NCBI RefSeq assembly: GCF_020181615.1
Contig: NZ_CP084029.1
Span: 2,508,537-2,572,536 of the forward strand
DNA length: 64,000 nt
Direction of reading: 5' to 3'
Source of the DNA: [Mycobacterium] crassicus
GTDB lineage: Bacteria > Actinomycetota > Actinomycetes > Mycobacteriales > Mycobacteriaceae
The position numbers and the translations under genes are program-made. This document shows positions 17,541 to 27,011 of the stretch, piece by piece; within the stretch, counting starts at the first letter, position 1; every line of letters begins with the position of its first letter. Under the pieces are notes generated by a model. The model worked only from the letters and a program-made list of their open reading frames with translations. It was not told the DNA's origin and did not search any database.

Positions 17541-18905
17541 TCAGGCCAGCGCCGAGTTCGCCCCGGCGAGCGCACTTTCCTCGTCTTCGAGCACATGCAC
17601 GGCATGAATCCCCGGTTTCAGGGACAACTTCGCGACCAACTCGTCGAGGCCGGCCTGGTCGACGTTCCAATGCTGCACGACGTCCGGCGTCTGCTGCAGT
17701 TGGGCGATCACCTGGTCGAGCGGGACCGGCGCCTGGCGGTCGTTGAGGTTGGTCGACACCACCCGGGCCGACGGCGCGACCGTCCGGGTCCGGGCGCCCG
17801 GAGCGCCCAGCGCCCCACCGGCGGCACTGCCCAGCGCTGCCGGCGCGAGCGCCCCGGGCAGGGCCCCGGCCGCCGGGGAGGCGGCGAGCGCGGTGTCGGG
17901 CAGCGAGGTGGCGGCCAGCTGGATGGCCGAGGTGGCGCTGGCCCAGTTCGGCGGCACCGACAACGCCCCCACCCGCACGGCGCCGCCCGCACTGGCGCCG
18001 GCGGTACGCAGGCCACCGCCCAGCCCGCCGCCCAGGCCCAGTCCGGAGCCCGACAGGCCACCACCGAGTGCGGATTTCGGGATCGCCGTGACCGGCGCCT
18101 TGTAGCCGGCGCGGAAATGGGTCATCCCCATGTTGGTGCTGGCGTGGGTGGCGTTGACCCAACCGCTCTGACCGGCGATTCCCGATACCGCGCTCAGGTC
18201 GGTCTCGAACAGCGTCCTCATCTCGGGTCCGCCGAGAACGGTGTCGAGGGCGTTCTGCCATCCGCTGGTGTAGCCATTGGCCAGCGAATTGATCTGATCC
18301 AGGATCTGCTGCAGGACGTCGTGGGGGGTCGTTCCGGCCGCTGCAGTGGTCGACTCAGCACTTCCCGCGTCCCCGTTGGTGGTCTGCGGTGCCTCGGTGA
18401 ACGTCGTCAGATTGGCTGCGGACGCCGAAGCACCGGCGTAGCCGAGCATGGCCGCGACATCCTGGGACCACATCCGCAGGTATTCGGCTTCGACAGCGGC
18501 GATCTCGGTGCTGTTCTGCCCGAAGATGTTCGACGCCACCAGCGAAGCCAGCTGACTGCGGTTCGCGGCGATCGCCGGCGGGGGCACGATTCCGGCGAAC
18601 GCGGACTCGTAGGCGCTGGCCGCCGCCGTCGCCTGGGCGGCGGTCTGCTCGGCCTGGGCGGCCGTGGTGGACAGCCACGTCACGTAGGGGGTGGCCGCGG
18701 TGGCCATCGCCGCCGCCGCCGGCCCCTGCCAGCCGCCGCTCAGCCCGGCGAGCACCGCGGCGTAGGACGACGCGGTGGAATGCAGTTCGGTGGCCAACCC
18801 CGACCACGCCGCCGCGGCGGCGATCAGCGGGTCAGCACCCGGACCGGAATACATCTGTCCGGAGATGAGCTCCGGCGGCTGCGCTGCGAAACTTCCAAAC
18901 ACCAT
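17541..18905 (-). CDS. PPE family protein, SVP subfamily
   Basis: 454 aa. The N-terminal PPE domain (about residues 1-175) has FAAQPPELISGQMYSGPG, the WQGPAAAAM motif that ends a helical hairpin, and the usual alanine-rich helices. The SVP-subfamily signature VGALSVPPNWA appears near residue 315 after a glycine-rich stretch (about residues 280-312). Such proteins are exported by ESX type VII systems, normally paired with a PE protein and an EspG chaperone; no PE gene is next to it here. The C-terminus differs from the neighbouring PPE and may be the functional part. It is the middle gene of a PPE-PPE-DUF732 operon; the upstream PPE gene ends 18 bases before. Confidence 0.93.
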   Translation of the reverse strand: MVFGSFAAQPPELISGQMYSGPGADPLIAAAAAWSGLATELHSTASSYAAVLAGLSGGWQGPAAAAMATAATPYVTWLSTTAAQAEQTAAQATAAASAYESAFAGIVPPPAIAANRSQLASLVASNIFGQNSTEIAAVEAEYLRMWSQDVAAMLGYAGASASAANLTTFTEAPQTTNGDAGSAESTTAAAGTTPHDVLQQILDQINSLANGYTSGWQNALDTVLGGPEMRTLFETDLSAVSGIAGQSGWVNATHASTNMGMTHFRAGYKAPVTAIPKSALGGGLSGSGLGLGGGLGGGLRTAGASAGGAVRVGALSVPPNWASATSAIQLAATSLPDTALAASPAAGALPGALAPAALGSAAGGALGAPGARTRTVAPSARVVSTNLNDRQAPVPLDQVIAQLQQTPDVVQHWNVDQAGLDELVAKLSLKPGIHAVHVLEDEESALAGANSALA

Positions 18906-18923
18906 GAACGCGACCTGCTTTCG

Positions 18924-20150
18924 TTACTTAGCGATCGGCGGGATGACGATGACGGTGGCCGTGGTGGCGATATCGGGCCCGGTCTGGGTATTGGTGACGT
19001 GCGAGATCGCACTGATGGTGCGGGTGGCGCCGGCGCCGGCGGCCGCACGCACCGGCGTTCCGATGGCCCGTCCGGCCAGACTCGACAGCGCCATCTGACC
19101 GGCCAGCACCCCTTCGCCGTTGACTGCCAGCGCCGGGGCGGCCTCCAGCACGCTGGCCTGCAGCGCCACCGCAGCGGTCTTGACGGCCGGGACGGCGGTC
19201 GCCCAACTGGTCGGGACCGACAGCGAACCGACCAGGCCCGCGCGTCCCAGCGCCCCCGACACCGCCGCCGGAGTGGACTGCGCACCGGTGAGCAGCGGAC
19301 TCGACAGCAGCGGCGCCAAGGCACCCACAATCGGCTTGGGGTTGAGCGCGGAGGACAGACTGCCGAGTCCGTTGGCCAGGGACGGGATGCTGATGGCCAT
19401 CTGGTAGAAGCTCCGGCCGGTGCTGGCTATCCCGATGCCATAGGGTCCGTTCACCGTGCCCAGCACCGTGTTGAACGTCTTCACAATCGCCTGCAGGTCA
19501 CCGGTCATCTGGCCGGCGCCGGGAATCTGCCCGAGCAAGTTGGACACGGTCAACTGCCCATTGGAGGCGACAGCGGACTGCACCGCGTTGGTGGCGGCCG
19601 CCGACTGGCTGGTCTGACCGGCGGAATTGGTGGTCTCCGGAGGCACGGTGAAGGCGTCCAGTTTGGTGGCCGCCGCCGACGAGCCGGCGTAGGCGTACAT
19701 GGCGGCCGCGTCCTGCGCCCACATCGCGCCGTACTGCGCTTCAGCCGCGGCGATGGCCGGCGCGTTCTGGCCCAGGAAGTTCGTCGCGACCAGTGTCGCG
19801 AGCAGAGCGCGGTTGGCCGCGATCACCGGCGGCGGCACGGTGGCGGCATAGGCGGCCTCGTAGGCGCCGGCGGCCGCCTTGGCCTGCATCGCGGTCTCCT
19901 CGGTGCTCACCGCGGTGGCCCTCATCCACGCCGCGTAGGGGGTCGCCGCGGCCGCCATCGACGTTGCCGAGGGGCCGTTCCAGGCCGAGTCGGCCAGGTC
20001 GGTGATCACCGACTCGTACGACGTCGCCGCAGAGTGCAGTTCGGCCGCCAGGACCGCCCAGTTCGCGGCGGCGGCCAACAACGGCGCCGAGCCGGGACCG
20101 GCATACATTCGCCCGGAGTTGACTTCCGGCGGAAGTGCCCCGAAATCCAT
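18924..20150 (-). CDS. PPE family protein, SVP subfamily
   Basis: 408 aa. The PPE domain begins [20 protein letters not shown] and includes the WNGPSATSM motif. [13 protein letters not shown] near residue 310 assigns it to the SVP subfamily. It is a paralogue of the downstream PPE, sharing the arrangement but with a shorter C-terminus ending in an [17 protein letters not shown] segment. ATG at 20150 is the family-typical start; a GTG one codon earlier exists. GGGGGA lies just upstream. This gene heads the operon, and no PE partner gene lies upstream, only about 235 bases of non-coding DNA before the ileS stop. It is likely secreted by an ESX system encoded elsewhere. Confidence 0.93.
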   Translation of the reverse strand: MDFGALPPEVNSGRMYAGPGSAPLLAAAANWAVLAAELHSAATSYESVITDLADSAWNGPSATSMAAAATPYAAWMRATAVSTEETAMQAKAAAGAYEAAYAATVPPPVIAANRALLATLVATNFLGQNAPAIAAAEAQYGAMWAQDAAAMYAYAGSSAAATKLDAFTVPPETTNSAGQTSQSAAATNAVQSAVASNGQLTVSNLLGQIPGAGQMTGDLQAIVKTFNTVLGTVNGPYGIGIASTGRSFYQMAISIPSLANGLGSLSSALNPKPIVGALAPLLSSPLLTGAQSTPAAVSGALGRAGLVGSLSVPTSWATAVPAVKTAAVALQASVLEAAPALAVNGEGVLAGQMALSSLAGRAIGTPVRAAAGAGATRTISAISHVTNTQTGPDIATTATVIVIPPIAK

Positions 20151-20386
20151 CACCGTCCCCCGCTCTGCAACTTCGACATTTCCGTGAGTCAGGAACCAGT
20201 TAGCTCTGCTCTTCGCCTGGTCGAAGGTTAGGAAGCCCGGCGAACAATCACGAACCCGTCATCGCCGAAATCGGCCCTTTCGGGGCGCCCGACAACCGCT
20301 TCGCTACCGCCGTGACCAGGGGAACAGTCGGTGAACGGGCCATTAATAATCTCGGCGCGAAAAACCAGCCTCGAAATCAGGCCCGA

Positions 20387-23300
20387 TCAGGCCTTGGTGA
20401 TCGTCGCGCGCACGCCGTCACCGATCTCGGCGGCATCGGAGCCGGGCTCGCCGAACTCGAATGCGGTGGCAAGAATCTCCCCGGCGATCAGTTCGGCGTG
20501 GGTCTGGGCCCACCCCAGTCGCTGTTCGGGCACCGACAGGACCACGCTGATCCGGTCGGAGACCTCCAGCCCGCTGGACTTGCGCAGTTCCTGCAACTCG
20601 CGGATCCGGTCCTTGGCCCAGCCCTCGGCTTCCAGTTCCTCGGTCACCTCGCCGTCGAGCACCACCAGACCGCCGCCGTCGGGCAGTGCCACGGTGAATT
20701 CCGGGTCGGCGGCCACCAGTTTCGAGGTGTACTCGCCGTCGTGCAGCACCACCGGTCCGGCGCGCAGGGTGCCGTCCGCGTTGAGCACTCCCTCCCCCGC
20801 CTTGACCGCCTTGATCGCGGCCTGCACGTCCTTGCCGAGCCGCGGACCGGCGACCTTGGCGTTGACCGCGAGTTCGAACCTGCCGTAGCGGTCGATGTCC
20901 TCGGTCAGCTCGACGGCCTTGACATTGAGTTCGTCGGCGATCAGATCGACAAACGGCGCCAGGCGTTGCGGATCCTCAACGGCCACAGTCAGTTTCGGCA
21001 GCGGCAGCCGGACCCGCAGCTTGTGCGCCTTGCGCAGCGACGACGCCGACGAGCACACGTCGCGGATCTGGTCCATCGCCGCCACGAGGGCGGGGTCCGC
21101 CGGAACGACACCGGCCTCGGGCCAGTCGGTCAGGTGCACCGAGCGTTCGCCGGTGAGGCCGCGCCAGATCATCTCGGTCGTCAGCGGCAGCAGCGGCGCC
21201 GCCAGCCGGCAGGTCGTCTCCAGCACAGTGTGCAAGGTGTCGAGGGCGTCGGCGTCCTCGTCCCAGAAACGCTGCCGGGAGCGCCGCACGTACCAGTTCG
21301 TCAGTGCCTCGGTGAACTGCCGTAGTTGCTCGCAGGCGCCGGAGATATCGCAGACGTCCAGAGCCTGCGTCAGGGCGTCACGCAGTGAGGCCAGCTTGGC
21401 CAGGATGTAACGATCCAGCACGTGCTCCGAATCAGTCCGCCACCTGCCGGATTTCGGTGCATACAGCGCCAGGAAGCTGTAGGCGTTGGTGAGCGGCAGC
21501 ATCACCTGGCGCACACCCTCGCGAATGCCCGGTTCGGTGACGATCAGGTTGCCCCCGCGAAGGATCGGCGAGGACATCAGGAACCAGCGCATCGCATCGG
21601 AGCCGTCGCGATCGAAGACCTCGGTGACATCCGGATAGTTGCGCAGCGACTTGCTCATCTTCTGCCCGTCGCTGCCCAACACGATGCCGTGGGCCACACA
21701 CGTTTTGAACGCCGGCCGGTCGAACAGCGCGGTGGCCAGCACGTGCATCATGTAGAACCAGCCGCGAGTCTGGCCGATGTATTCGACGATGAAGTCGCCC
21801 GGGTAGTGCGTCTCGAACCAGTCGGTGTTCTCGAACGGGTAGTGCACCTGGGCATACGGCATCGACCCGGAGTCGAACCAGACGTCAAGCACATCGGGGA
21901 TGCGGCGCATGGTGGAGCGGCCGGTCGGGTCATCCGGGTTGGGGCGGGTCAGCTCGTCGATGTAGGGCCGGTGCAGGTTGTCCGGCCGCACCCCGAAGTC
22001 ACGTTCGAGTTCGTCGAGGCTGCCGTAGACGTCGATCCGCGGGTAGGCCGGATCGTCCGACTTCCACACCGGGATCGGCGTGCCCCAGTAGCGGTTTCGG
22101 GAGATCGACCAATCCCGCGCGCCGCGCAGCCAGTTGCCGAAGATCCCATCCTTGACGTGTTCGGGATACCAGGTGATCTGCTGGTTCAACTCGACCATGC
22201 GATCGCGGAACTTGGTCACCGCGACGAACCACGACGACACGGCCCGGTAGATCAGCGGGTTTCGGCATCGCCAGCAGTGCGGGTATGGGTGCTCGTAGGT
22301 CTCATGGCGCACAAGCACGGGGCCGTTGGCCGCGGCGGGGCCGGTCGTATTCTTCAGGTCCCTGATGATCGCCGGGTTCGCGTCGAAGACGTGCTGTCCG
22401 GTGTAGTCGGGCACGCTGGCGTCGAAGCGCCCCTTGGCGTCGACCGGGGTGACCGGGACTATGCCCGCCGGGTCGGTGGTGTTCTTGTCGTCCTCGCCGT
22501 AGGCCGGCGCGAGGTGCACGATTCCGGTGCCGTCCTCGGTGGACACAAAGTCGGCGGCCAACACCCGAAAAGCGTTGGCCGAGTCCATGAAATACGGAAA
22601 CGGCGGCAGGTAGCGCAGCTCCAGAAGATCGGCACCGCGGTAGCTGCCGAGGATCTGTGGCTCCTCACCGAGCTCGCGCGCGTAGGCCCCCAGCCGCGCC
22701 TCGGCCAGCACGAACCGCTTGTCGCCCACCGCGATCTGCACGTAGGTGACGTCCGGGTTGACCGCGACGGCCTGGTTCGACGGCAGCGTCCACGGTGTGG
22801 TGGTCCACACCAGCAGGTGGGCGCCGTCCAGCTCGGCGCCGGAGGCTCCGCCGACGACCCTGAATCCGACTGTCAGCGCCGGGTCCTGGCGACTCTGGTA
22901 GACGTCGTCGTCCATCCGCAGTTCGTGGTTGGACAGTGGGGTCTCGTCGCGCCAGCAGTACGGCAGCACGCGGTAGCCCTCGTAGGCCAGCCCCTTGTCC
23001 CACAGCTGCTTGAACGCCCACAGCACCGATTCCATGAACGGCAGATCGAGCGTCTTGTAGTCATTGTCGAAGTCCACCCAGCGGGCCTGCCGGGTGACGT
23101 AGGCCTGCCATTCGTCGGTGTAACGCAACACCGATTCCCGGCAGGCATCGTTGAACGCGGCGATACCCATCGCATCGATCTGCGACTTGTCGGTGATACC
23201 GAGCTGGCGTTCCACCTCCAGTTCGGCCGGCAGCCCGTGGGTGTCCCAGCCGAAGCGGCGATCGACCTGGTAACCGCGCATGGTGCGGTACCGCGGCACG

Positions 23301-23515
23301 ATGTCCTTGACGTAGCCGGTGAGCAGGTGTCCGTAGTGCGGCAGCCCGTTGGCAAACGGCGGGCCGTCGTAGAAGACGTATTCCGGCGCGCCGTCACGCC
23401 GGGCGATGCTGGCCCGGAAGGTGTCGTCAGCAGCCCAGTAGTTCAGGACTTCGGTCTCCAGCGCCGGGAAATCGGGGGCGCCGGCGGCCGGCTTCGGATA
23501 GCTGCGTTCGCTCAC
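20387..23515 (-). CDS. ileS: Isoleucyl-tRNA synthetase
   Basis: 1042 aa class Ia synthetase charging tRNA-Ile. The HIGH-type motif reads [12 protein letters not shown] and the KMSKS loop is [11 protein letters not shown]; the editing (CP1) domain lies between them, and an anticodon-binding domain and long C-terminal region follow. The sequence resembles the eukaryote-like IleS type common in actinobacteria. GTG at 23515 gives [20 protein letters not shown], with a GGGAGA site upstream; the longer frame runs into the leader RNA. Expression is probably controlled by the T-box leader immediately upstream, which senses uncharged tRNA-Ile. Equivalent to Rv1536. Confidence 0.97.
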   Translation of the reverse strand: MSERSYPKPAAGAPDFPALETEVLNYWAADDTFRASIARRDGAPEYVFYDGPPFANGLPHYGHLLTGYVKDIVPRYRTMRGYQVDRRFGWDTHGLPAELEVERQLGITDKSQIDAMGIAAFNDACRESVLRYTDEWQAYVTRQARWVDFDNDYKTLDLPFMESVLWAFKQLWDKGLAYEGYRVLPYCWRDETPLSNHELRMDDDVYQSRQDPALTVGFRVVGGASGAELDGAHLLVWTTTPWTLPSNQAVAVNPDVTYVQIAVGDKRFVLAEARLGAYARELGEEPQILGSYRGADLLELRYLPPFPYFMDSANAFRVLAADFVSTEDGTGIVHLAPAYGEDDKNTTDPAGIVPVTPVDAKGRFDASVPDYTGQHVFDANPAIIRDLKNTTGPAAANGPVLVRHETYEHPYPHCWRCRNPLIYRAVSSWFVAVTKFRDRMVELNQQITWYPEHVKDGIFGNWLRGARDWSISRNRYWGTPIPVWKSDDPAYPRIDVYGSLDELERDFGVRPDNLHRPYIDELTRPNPDDPTGRSTMRRIPDVLDVWFDSGSMPYAQVHYPFENTDWFETHYPGDFIVEYIGQTRGWFYMMHVLATALFDRPAFKTCVAHGIVLGSDGQKMSKSLRNYPDVTEVFDRDGSDAMRWFLMSSPILRGGNLIVTEPGIREGVRQVMLPLTNAYSFLALYAPKSGRWRTDSEHVLDRYILAKLASLRDALTQALDVCDISGACEQLRQFTEALTNWYVRRSRQRFWDEDADALDTLHTVLETTCRLAAPLLPLTTEMIWRGLTGERSVHLTDWPEAGVVPADPALVAAMDQIRDVCSSASSLRKAHKLRVRLPLPKLTVAVEDPQRLAPFVDLIADELNVKAVELTEDIDRYGRFELAVNAKVAGPRLGKDVQAAIKAVKAGEGVLNADGTLRAGPVVLHDGEYTSKLVAADPEFTVALPDGGGLVVLDGEVTEELEAEGWAKDRIRELQELRKSSGLEVSDRISVVLSVPEQRLGWAQTHAELIAGEILATAFEFGEPGSDAAEIGDGVRATITKA

Positions 23516-23766
23516 TTGCCTGTCGTCTCCCACGGCGCGCCTGGCCGGGGACGACGCCGCGCGGGTGCGCGAGCGCCGCGGTACCACCCCGCTTGCCGCA
23601 CCCGCCTGGAGCGCGACCGCTCGATGTCCGGCTGTGACGGGCCGCCCCGTTCGGGTCTAGTGGGCTGGTCCGCCGCGCGGACCTGGCTGTTCTTCCGAAG
23701 GCTCCCCGGTGATGGCCGGATCGATGCCGTTGGCCGAAATTCTAGAGCCTCTGATCAACCTCTGTG
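23516..23766 (-). promoter_or_regulatory. ileS T-box riboswitch leader (translational type)
   Basis: Read on the minus strand, the leader contains the T-box core GGGGTGGTACCGCGG (23576-23590), whose TGGT should pair with the ACCA end of uncharged tRNA-Ile. Upstream, CATCACCGGGGAGCC and CTTCGGAAGAA form the typical stem I segment, with the isoleucine specifier ATC at 23711-23713. Downstream, GTCGTCCCC (23547-23555) can pair with GGGAGACGAC (23522-23531), which holds the Shine-Dalgarno site. This suggests that uncharged tRNA frees the ribosome site rather than preventing termination. No uridine-rich terminator is seen. The 5' end is approximate. Confidence 0.92.
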
Positions 23767-23782
23767 CTGGCAGGGCCGCTGG

Positions 23783-23792
23783 ACTCTAGACT
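23783..23792. promoter_or_regulatory. Overlapping divergent -10 boxes for ileS and the lipase gene
   Basis: ACTCTAGACT contains TAGACT on the plus strand, 7 bases before the lipase GTG at 23800, and TAGAGT on the minus strand, placed suitably to start the ileS leader near 23776. The two -10 elements share four bases. Confidence 0.5.
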
Positions 23793-23799
23793 TTTGACC

Positions 23800-24558
23800 G
23801 TGGCATTCCGTGCGTCTGATGCCCGCGATGTCGTGTTGCCCCTGGCGCAGGCGGCCTACACGGTGATGACCGGCGCCACCCCCACCCTGCCCTCCGGCTT
23901 CAGCAGTACCGCCCTGATCGAGGCCGACCCCGCCCACCTGGCAGCACTGCCCGATCCCCATCCGGCGGCGGCGATGGCCAAGAACACCCACATCTTCGGG
24001 CTGATGGGTCAGGACACCGCCAGCCGCACCGCGTTCATCGCCTTTCGCGGCAGCTCCGACGTGTCGGACTGGATCGCCGACTTCGACTTCGTCCCCACGC
24101 AATACAGCCCCATCAGCGGCTTCGGCCAGGTGCACGCCGGATTCCAGGACATCTACGACTGCGTCCGCGACAGCGTCGCCACCAATCTGCCCGCCGCGGT
24201 TCGCGGTTGCGATCAGATCCTGATCACCGGGCACAGTCTCGGTGCGGCACTGGCCGTGCTGGCGGCACCGGACATTGCCCGTGGCATGCCGCCGAACACG
24301 ATCGAGCCGCGGTTGACCACGTTCGGCGGACCGCGGGTCGGGCTGCCCGACTTCGCCACCGCCTTCGACGCGGCCATCGAATGCTGTTATCGGGTAGTGA
24401 ACTTCCTCGACATCGTGCCGCTGGTACCGCCGTCGCCGTATGTGCACGTCGGCGCGGCGATCGAGGTGGACAGCGGCGGGGCGGTCGACGTGGGCTGGCG
24501 GCACAGCCTGGCCGCGTATCACGCCGGACTCTCGGCACTGATCGCGTCGCAGACATGA
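23800..24558 (+). CDS. Class 3 lipase family protein
   Basis: 252 aa alpha/beta hydrolase of the fungal-lipase-like (class 3) group. The nucleophile elbow ITGHSLGAAL places the catalytic serine at about residue 146. NFLDIVPLVP likely carries the aspartate, and the C-terminal WRHSLAAYHAG carries the histidine. FIAFRGSSDVSDWIADFDF is the conserved N-terminal lipase segment that forms the oxyanion region. No signal peptide is evident, so it may act in the cytosol on stored lipid. The GTG at 23800 is supported by a leaderless -10 box 7 bases before it. The stop overlaps the next gene as ATGA, so both hydrolases are translationally coupled. Confidence 0.88.
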   Translation: MAFRASDARDVVLPLAQAAYTVMTGATPTLPSGFSSTALIEADPAHLAALPDPHPAAAMAKNTHIFGLMGQDTASRTAFIAFRGSSDVSDWIADFDFVPTQYSPISGFGQVHAGFQDIYDCVRDSVATNLPAAVRGCDQILITGHSLGAALAVLAAPDIARGMPPNTIEPRLTTFGGPRVGLPDFATAFDAAIECCYRVVNFLDIVPLVPPSPYVHVGAAIEVDSGGAVDVGWRHSLAAYHAGLSALIASQT

Positions 24559-26018
24559 CCCGGGCGCCGGGGCTGCCCTGGCTGCGGGCAGCCGTCGGCG
24601 CGGTCGCGGCAGTGTTGAGCGCGGTCATTCCGGTGGCGGCGACGCCGCCGACGCGTGCGTGTGGCGCGGTGCGGTTGACCGGCTTGGGAGACGGCACCGC
24701 GCTGATCATGGGTGGCAGCGGCATCCCGCTGCCGACTCAGGGCTATGTCGACGCCGCCACCATGCTCTACCTCCAGCCGCACGGCTTCACCGGCACACCG
24801 CAGGCCCTGTTCACCCCGGCGGGCTTCTACCCCACAACCGGCATCAAGAGCCTCCCGGCGTTCGTCTCCGAGACCCAGGGCGCGCAGATGCTCAGCGAGA
24901 CGGTGCTGCGCCAGATCGCCGGCGGGCAGGTGGACGCGGCGAATCCGGTGGTGGTCTTCGGGTATTCGCAGAGTTCCGCGCTGTCGTCGCTGGCCATGGC
25001 CCAGCTCGCCGAGCAGGGAGTGCCCGCCGATGACGTCCACTTCGTGCTGGTCGGTGACACTGCGGCTCCCAATGGCGGACTGCTGGAACGCTTCGACGTC
25101 CCCCTCGGTTCGCACCCGGAGATCCCGAGTATGGGTATCACCTTCGGCTACCCGACCCCGGACCTCTACCCGGCCGACGTCTACACGCTCGAATACGACG
25201 GGTTCGCCGACTTCCCGCAATACACACTCAATCCGCTCGCCGTCTTGAACGCCATGGCCGGGATGGTTCTCGAGCACTTCACCTACCTGGGCCTGCAGCC
25301 CGACCAGATTGCGAACGCCATACCGCTGCCGACGGCGGCCGCCGACTCACTGACGCACTACTTCGTGATTCCGCAGGATCATCTGCCGCTGCTGGACCTG
25401 GTGCGCTTCCTGCCGTTCATCGGCAATCCACTGGCCGACCTGGTGGAACCGGCCATGAAGATCCTGGTGAACCTGGGCTACGGCAGCATCACCGAGGGCT
25501 GGAGCCAGGGCCCGGCGGACGTGGAAACCCCGTTCGGTCTGTTCCCGCCGGATCTCGATTGGGGTGAAGTCCTCGACGCGCTGCTCAAGGCGATACCCGA
25601 GGGGATCGTCGCCGTCGGCAACGACCTGCTGGATCCGCGGAACTATGACGTCTTCGCCTCGATCGCCGACAATCCGGCGACCGGCCCGCTGCTGCGGGCG
25701 GCGTACGCGGTCGGCGACCTCACCACCAACCCGGCCGCTTTCCTCGACAATCCGAGCCTGGCGACGTTCACCCAGGTGCTCAACGCGCTGGACCTCGGAT
25801 CATCGGGGGCGCCGTCGGAGGGTTATGCGCAATTGCTCCCGCTGGCCGACATGTTCACCGCGTTGACCGTCACCCTGCCGGCCTACAACCTCACTGTTTT
25901 TCTCGACCAGCTCGAGTCAGGCAACCTCATCGAGGCGATCGGTCTTCCGATCGCGGCCGACATGGCCCTGATCCCGATCGCACTGGCCCTCGGGCTCGGG
26001 CTCGGCGGCGGCCTCTAG
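24555..26018 (+). CDS. Secreted PE-PPE domain serine hydrolase
   Basis: 487 aa. An N-terminal signal peptide (MTRAPGLPWLRAAVGAVAAV to about VAATPPTRA) is followed directly by a PE-PPE domain (pfam08237), without the PE or PPE domains that often accompany it. The nucleophile elbow is VVFGYSQSSAL, with serine near residue 138. HFVLVGDTAAPNGG and HYFVIPQDHLPLLD are conserved elements, the last probably holding the acid and base. Family members hydrolyse short-chain esters and may act on cell-envelope lipids. The C-terminal 170 residues are helical and less conserved. The ATG overlaps the lipase stop. The 3' end shares CTAG with the convergent hemerythrin gene, each stop codon using the other's bases. 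Confidence 0.88.
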   Translation: MTRAPGLPWLRAAVGAVAAVLSAVIPVAATPPTRACGAVRLTGLGDGTALIMGGSGIPLPTQGYVDAATMLYLQPHGFTGTPQALFTPAGFYPTTGIKSLPAFVSETQGAQMLSETVLRQIAGGQVDAANPVVVFGYSQSSALSSLAMAQLAEQGVPADDVHFVLVGDTAAPNGGLLERFDVPLGSHPEIPSMGITFGYPTPDLYPADVYTLEYDGFADFPQYTLNPLAVLNAMAGMVLEHFTYLGLQPDQIANAIPLPTAAADSLTHYFVIPQDHLPLLDLVRFLPFIGNPLADLVEPAMKILVNLGYGSITEGWSQGPADVETPFGLFPPDLDWGEVLDALLKAIPEGIVAVGNDLLDPRNYDVFASIADNPATGPLLRAAYAVGDLTTNPAAFLDNPSLATFTQVLNALDLGSSGAPSEGYAQLLPLADMFTALTVTLPAYNLTVFLDQLESGNLIEAIGLPIAADMALIPIALALGLGLGGGL

Positions 26019-26494
26019 CCGGCCTCTCGGCACTGCCAGCTGTCCGGCATCAGCCCGGTCTCCAGGAAGTCGGCGAGCTCCTCGATCTGCTCCGGCTCCA
26101 GCTCTCGGTCGGCAGCGGGATAGATGACCTGCTCCTCCTTGCCGTTGTGCGTGACCAGCTGATCCAGCAGTCGCTGTCCGGCCACCCTGATGCGATCGAT
26201 GTTGCCGGTGGCAGCCAGCTCGGCCAGCGCATCCATGGCCCGCCAGATCTCGCCGTGTTCAGACATCATCACCGCCACCGGCATCGCCATAGGGCCGTAG
26301 CGAATCGGCGGGAACAGGATCCGCTCCTCGGCGTAGATGTGCCTGCGCAACGACTCCAGGGCGGTGTTCAGGTGGTCGACAGCCACCCGGCCGTTGTCGA
26401 GTTCGGTCAGGAATGCAGCGAGTCCGTTGTCGACCTGCCGGTGCTCGAGCTCCAACGCGGCCGCCAGAGACTTCTGCCAATTCTCCATGGACAT
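26015..26494 (-). CDS. Hemerythrin-like HHE domain protein
   Basis: 159 aa four-helix bundle with likely di-iron site. Candidate iron ligands are H in LELEHRQVDN, the HxxxE of LRRHIYAEERILFPP, H in MMSEHGEIWRAM and the HxxxE of VTHNGKEEQVIYP. Mycobacterial members are linked with hydrogen peroxide, nitric oxide or oxygen responses. The ATG at 26494 is preferred over a TTG four codons earlier because GGAG lies 6 bases upstream. It is the last gene of an OsmC-hemerythrin-hemerythrin set; the paralogue upstream ends about 20 bases before. The stop overlaps the convergent hydrolase gene. Confidence 0.9.
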   Translation of the reverse strand: MSMENWQKSLAAALELEHRQVDNGLAAFLTELDNGRVAVDHLNTALESLRRHIYAEERILFPPIRYGPMAMPVAVMMSEHGEIWRAMDALAELAATGNIDRIRVAGQRLLDQLVTHNGKEEQVIYPAADRELEPEQIEELADFLETGLMPDSWQCREAG

Positions 26495-26513
26495 GGCTAT
26501 CTCCAATCATGGT

Positions 26514-26996
26514 TCAGAGTGCGGCCTTGGCGCAGACCCAGCCGTCCGGCATCCGGCCGTTATCGATGAAGTCGGCCAGTTCGGCGACGGTCTCCGGCGG
26601 CAGGCCGGTGTCGGCGGCCGGGTAGATCACCGGCTCCTCCACCTTGTTGTGGTCGGCCAGCAGGGCCAGCAGCCGATCGCAGGCCTCGCGCAGCTTGTCA
26701 TGCTCGGCGGGATCGACTGGGCCGGTGACCAGTTCGTCGAGGGTGTCCATGGTGCGCCAGATCTCACCGTGACCCCGGATCATCCCGAACACCGACATCA
26801 TCTGGGCGCCCTTGCTGATAGGCGGGAACAGGATCTGCTCCTCGAGGTAGATATGGCGGCGCAGCGCGGCCAGAGTCCCGCTGATGGCGTCGGCATCCAC
26901 GCTGCCGGCGTCCAGCTTCTCCAGGAAGGCGCCGATTCCGGCGTCGACCTCATGGTGTTCGTGTTCGAGTGCGGCCGACAGGCTTTGATCAGACAT
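26514..26996 (-). CDS. Hemerythrin-like HHE domain protein (paralogue)
   Basis: 160 aa paralogue of the downstream gene, sharing the bundle LRRHIYLEEQILFPPI, GMIRGHGEIWRTMD and LADHNKVEEPVIYPAAD with the expected histidine and glutamate ligands; the C-terminal LADFIDNGRMPDGWVC matches LADFLETGLMPDSWQC in the paralogue, including the conserved cysteine. Tandem copies may have different redox ranges or may form heteromers; this is not known. It begins 15 bases after the OsmC stop, with a GGGGG-rich ribosome site. Expression is probably coordinated with OsmC in an oxidative or nitrosative stress response. Confidence 0.9.
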   Translation of the reverse strand: MSDQSLSAALEHEHHEVDAGIGAFLEKLDAGSVDADAISGTLAALRRHIYLEEQILFPPISKGAQMMSVFGMIRGHGEIWRTMDTLDELVTGPVDPAEHDKLREACDRLLALLADHNKVEEPVIYPAADTGLPPETVAELADFIDNGRMPDGWVCAKAAL

Positions 26997-27011
26997 TCGC
27001 CTCAGCCCCCC

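Noticed and set aside
17541..20386. A PE gene partnered with the two PPE genes
   Set aside because: No frame with a PE-type N-terminus (MSFVxxxPE) was found on either side; the 20151-20386 gap holds no convincing coding sequence.
23516..23587. Extended N-terminus for ileS
   Set aside because: It runs through the T-box core and anti-SD helix, which are RNA elements.
24207..24554. 116 extra codons upstream in frame with the PE-PPE hydrolase
   Set aside because: They overlap the lipase gene in another frame and would place residues before a clear signal peptide; the ATG at 24555 with stop/start overlap fits better.
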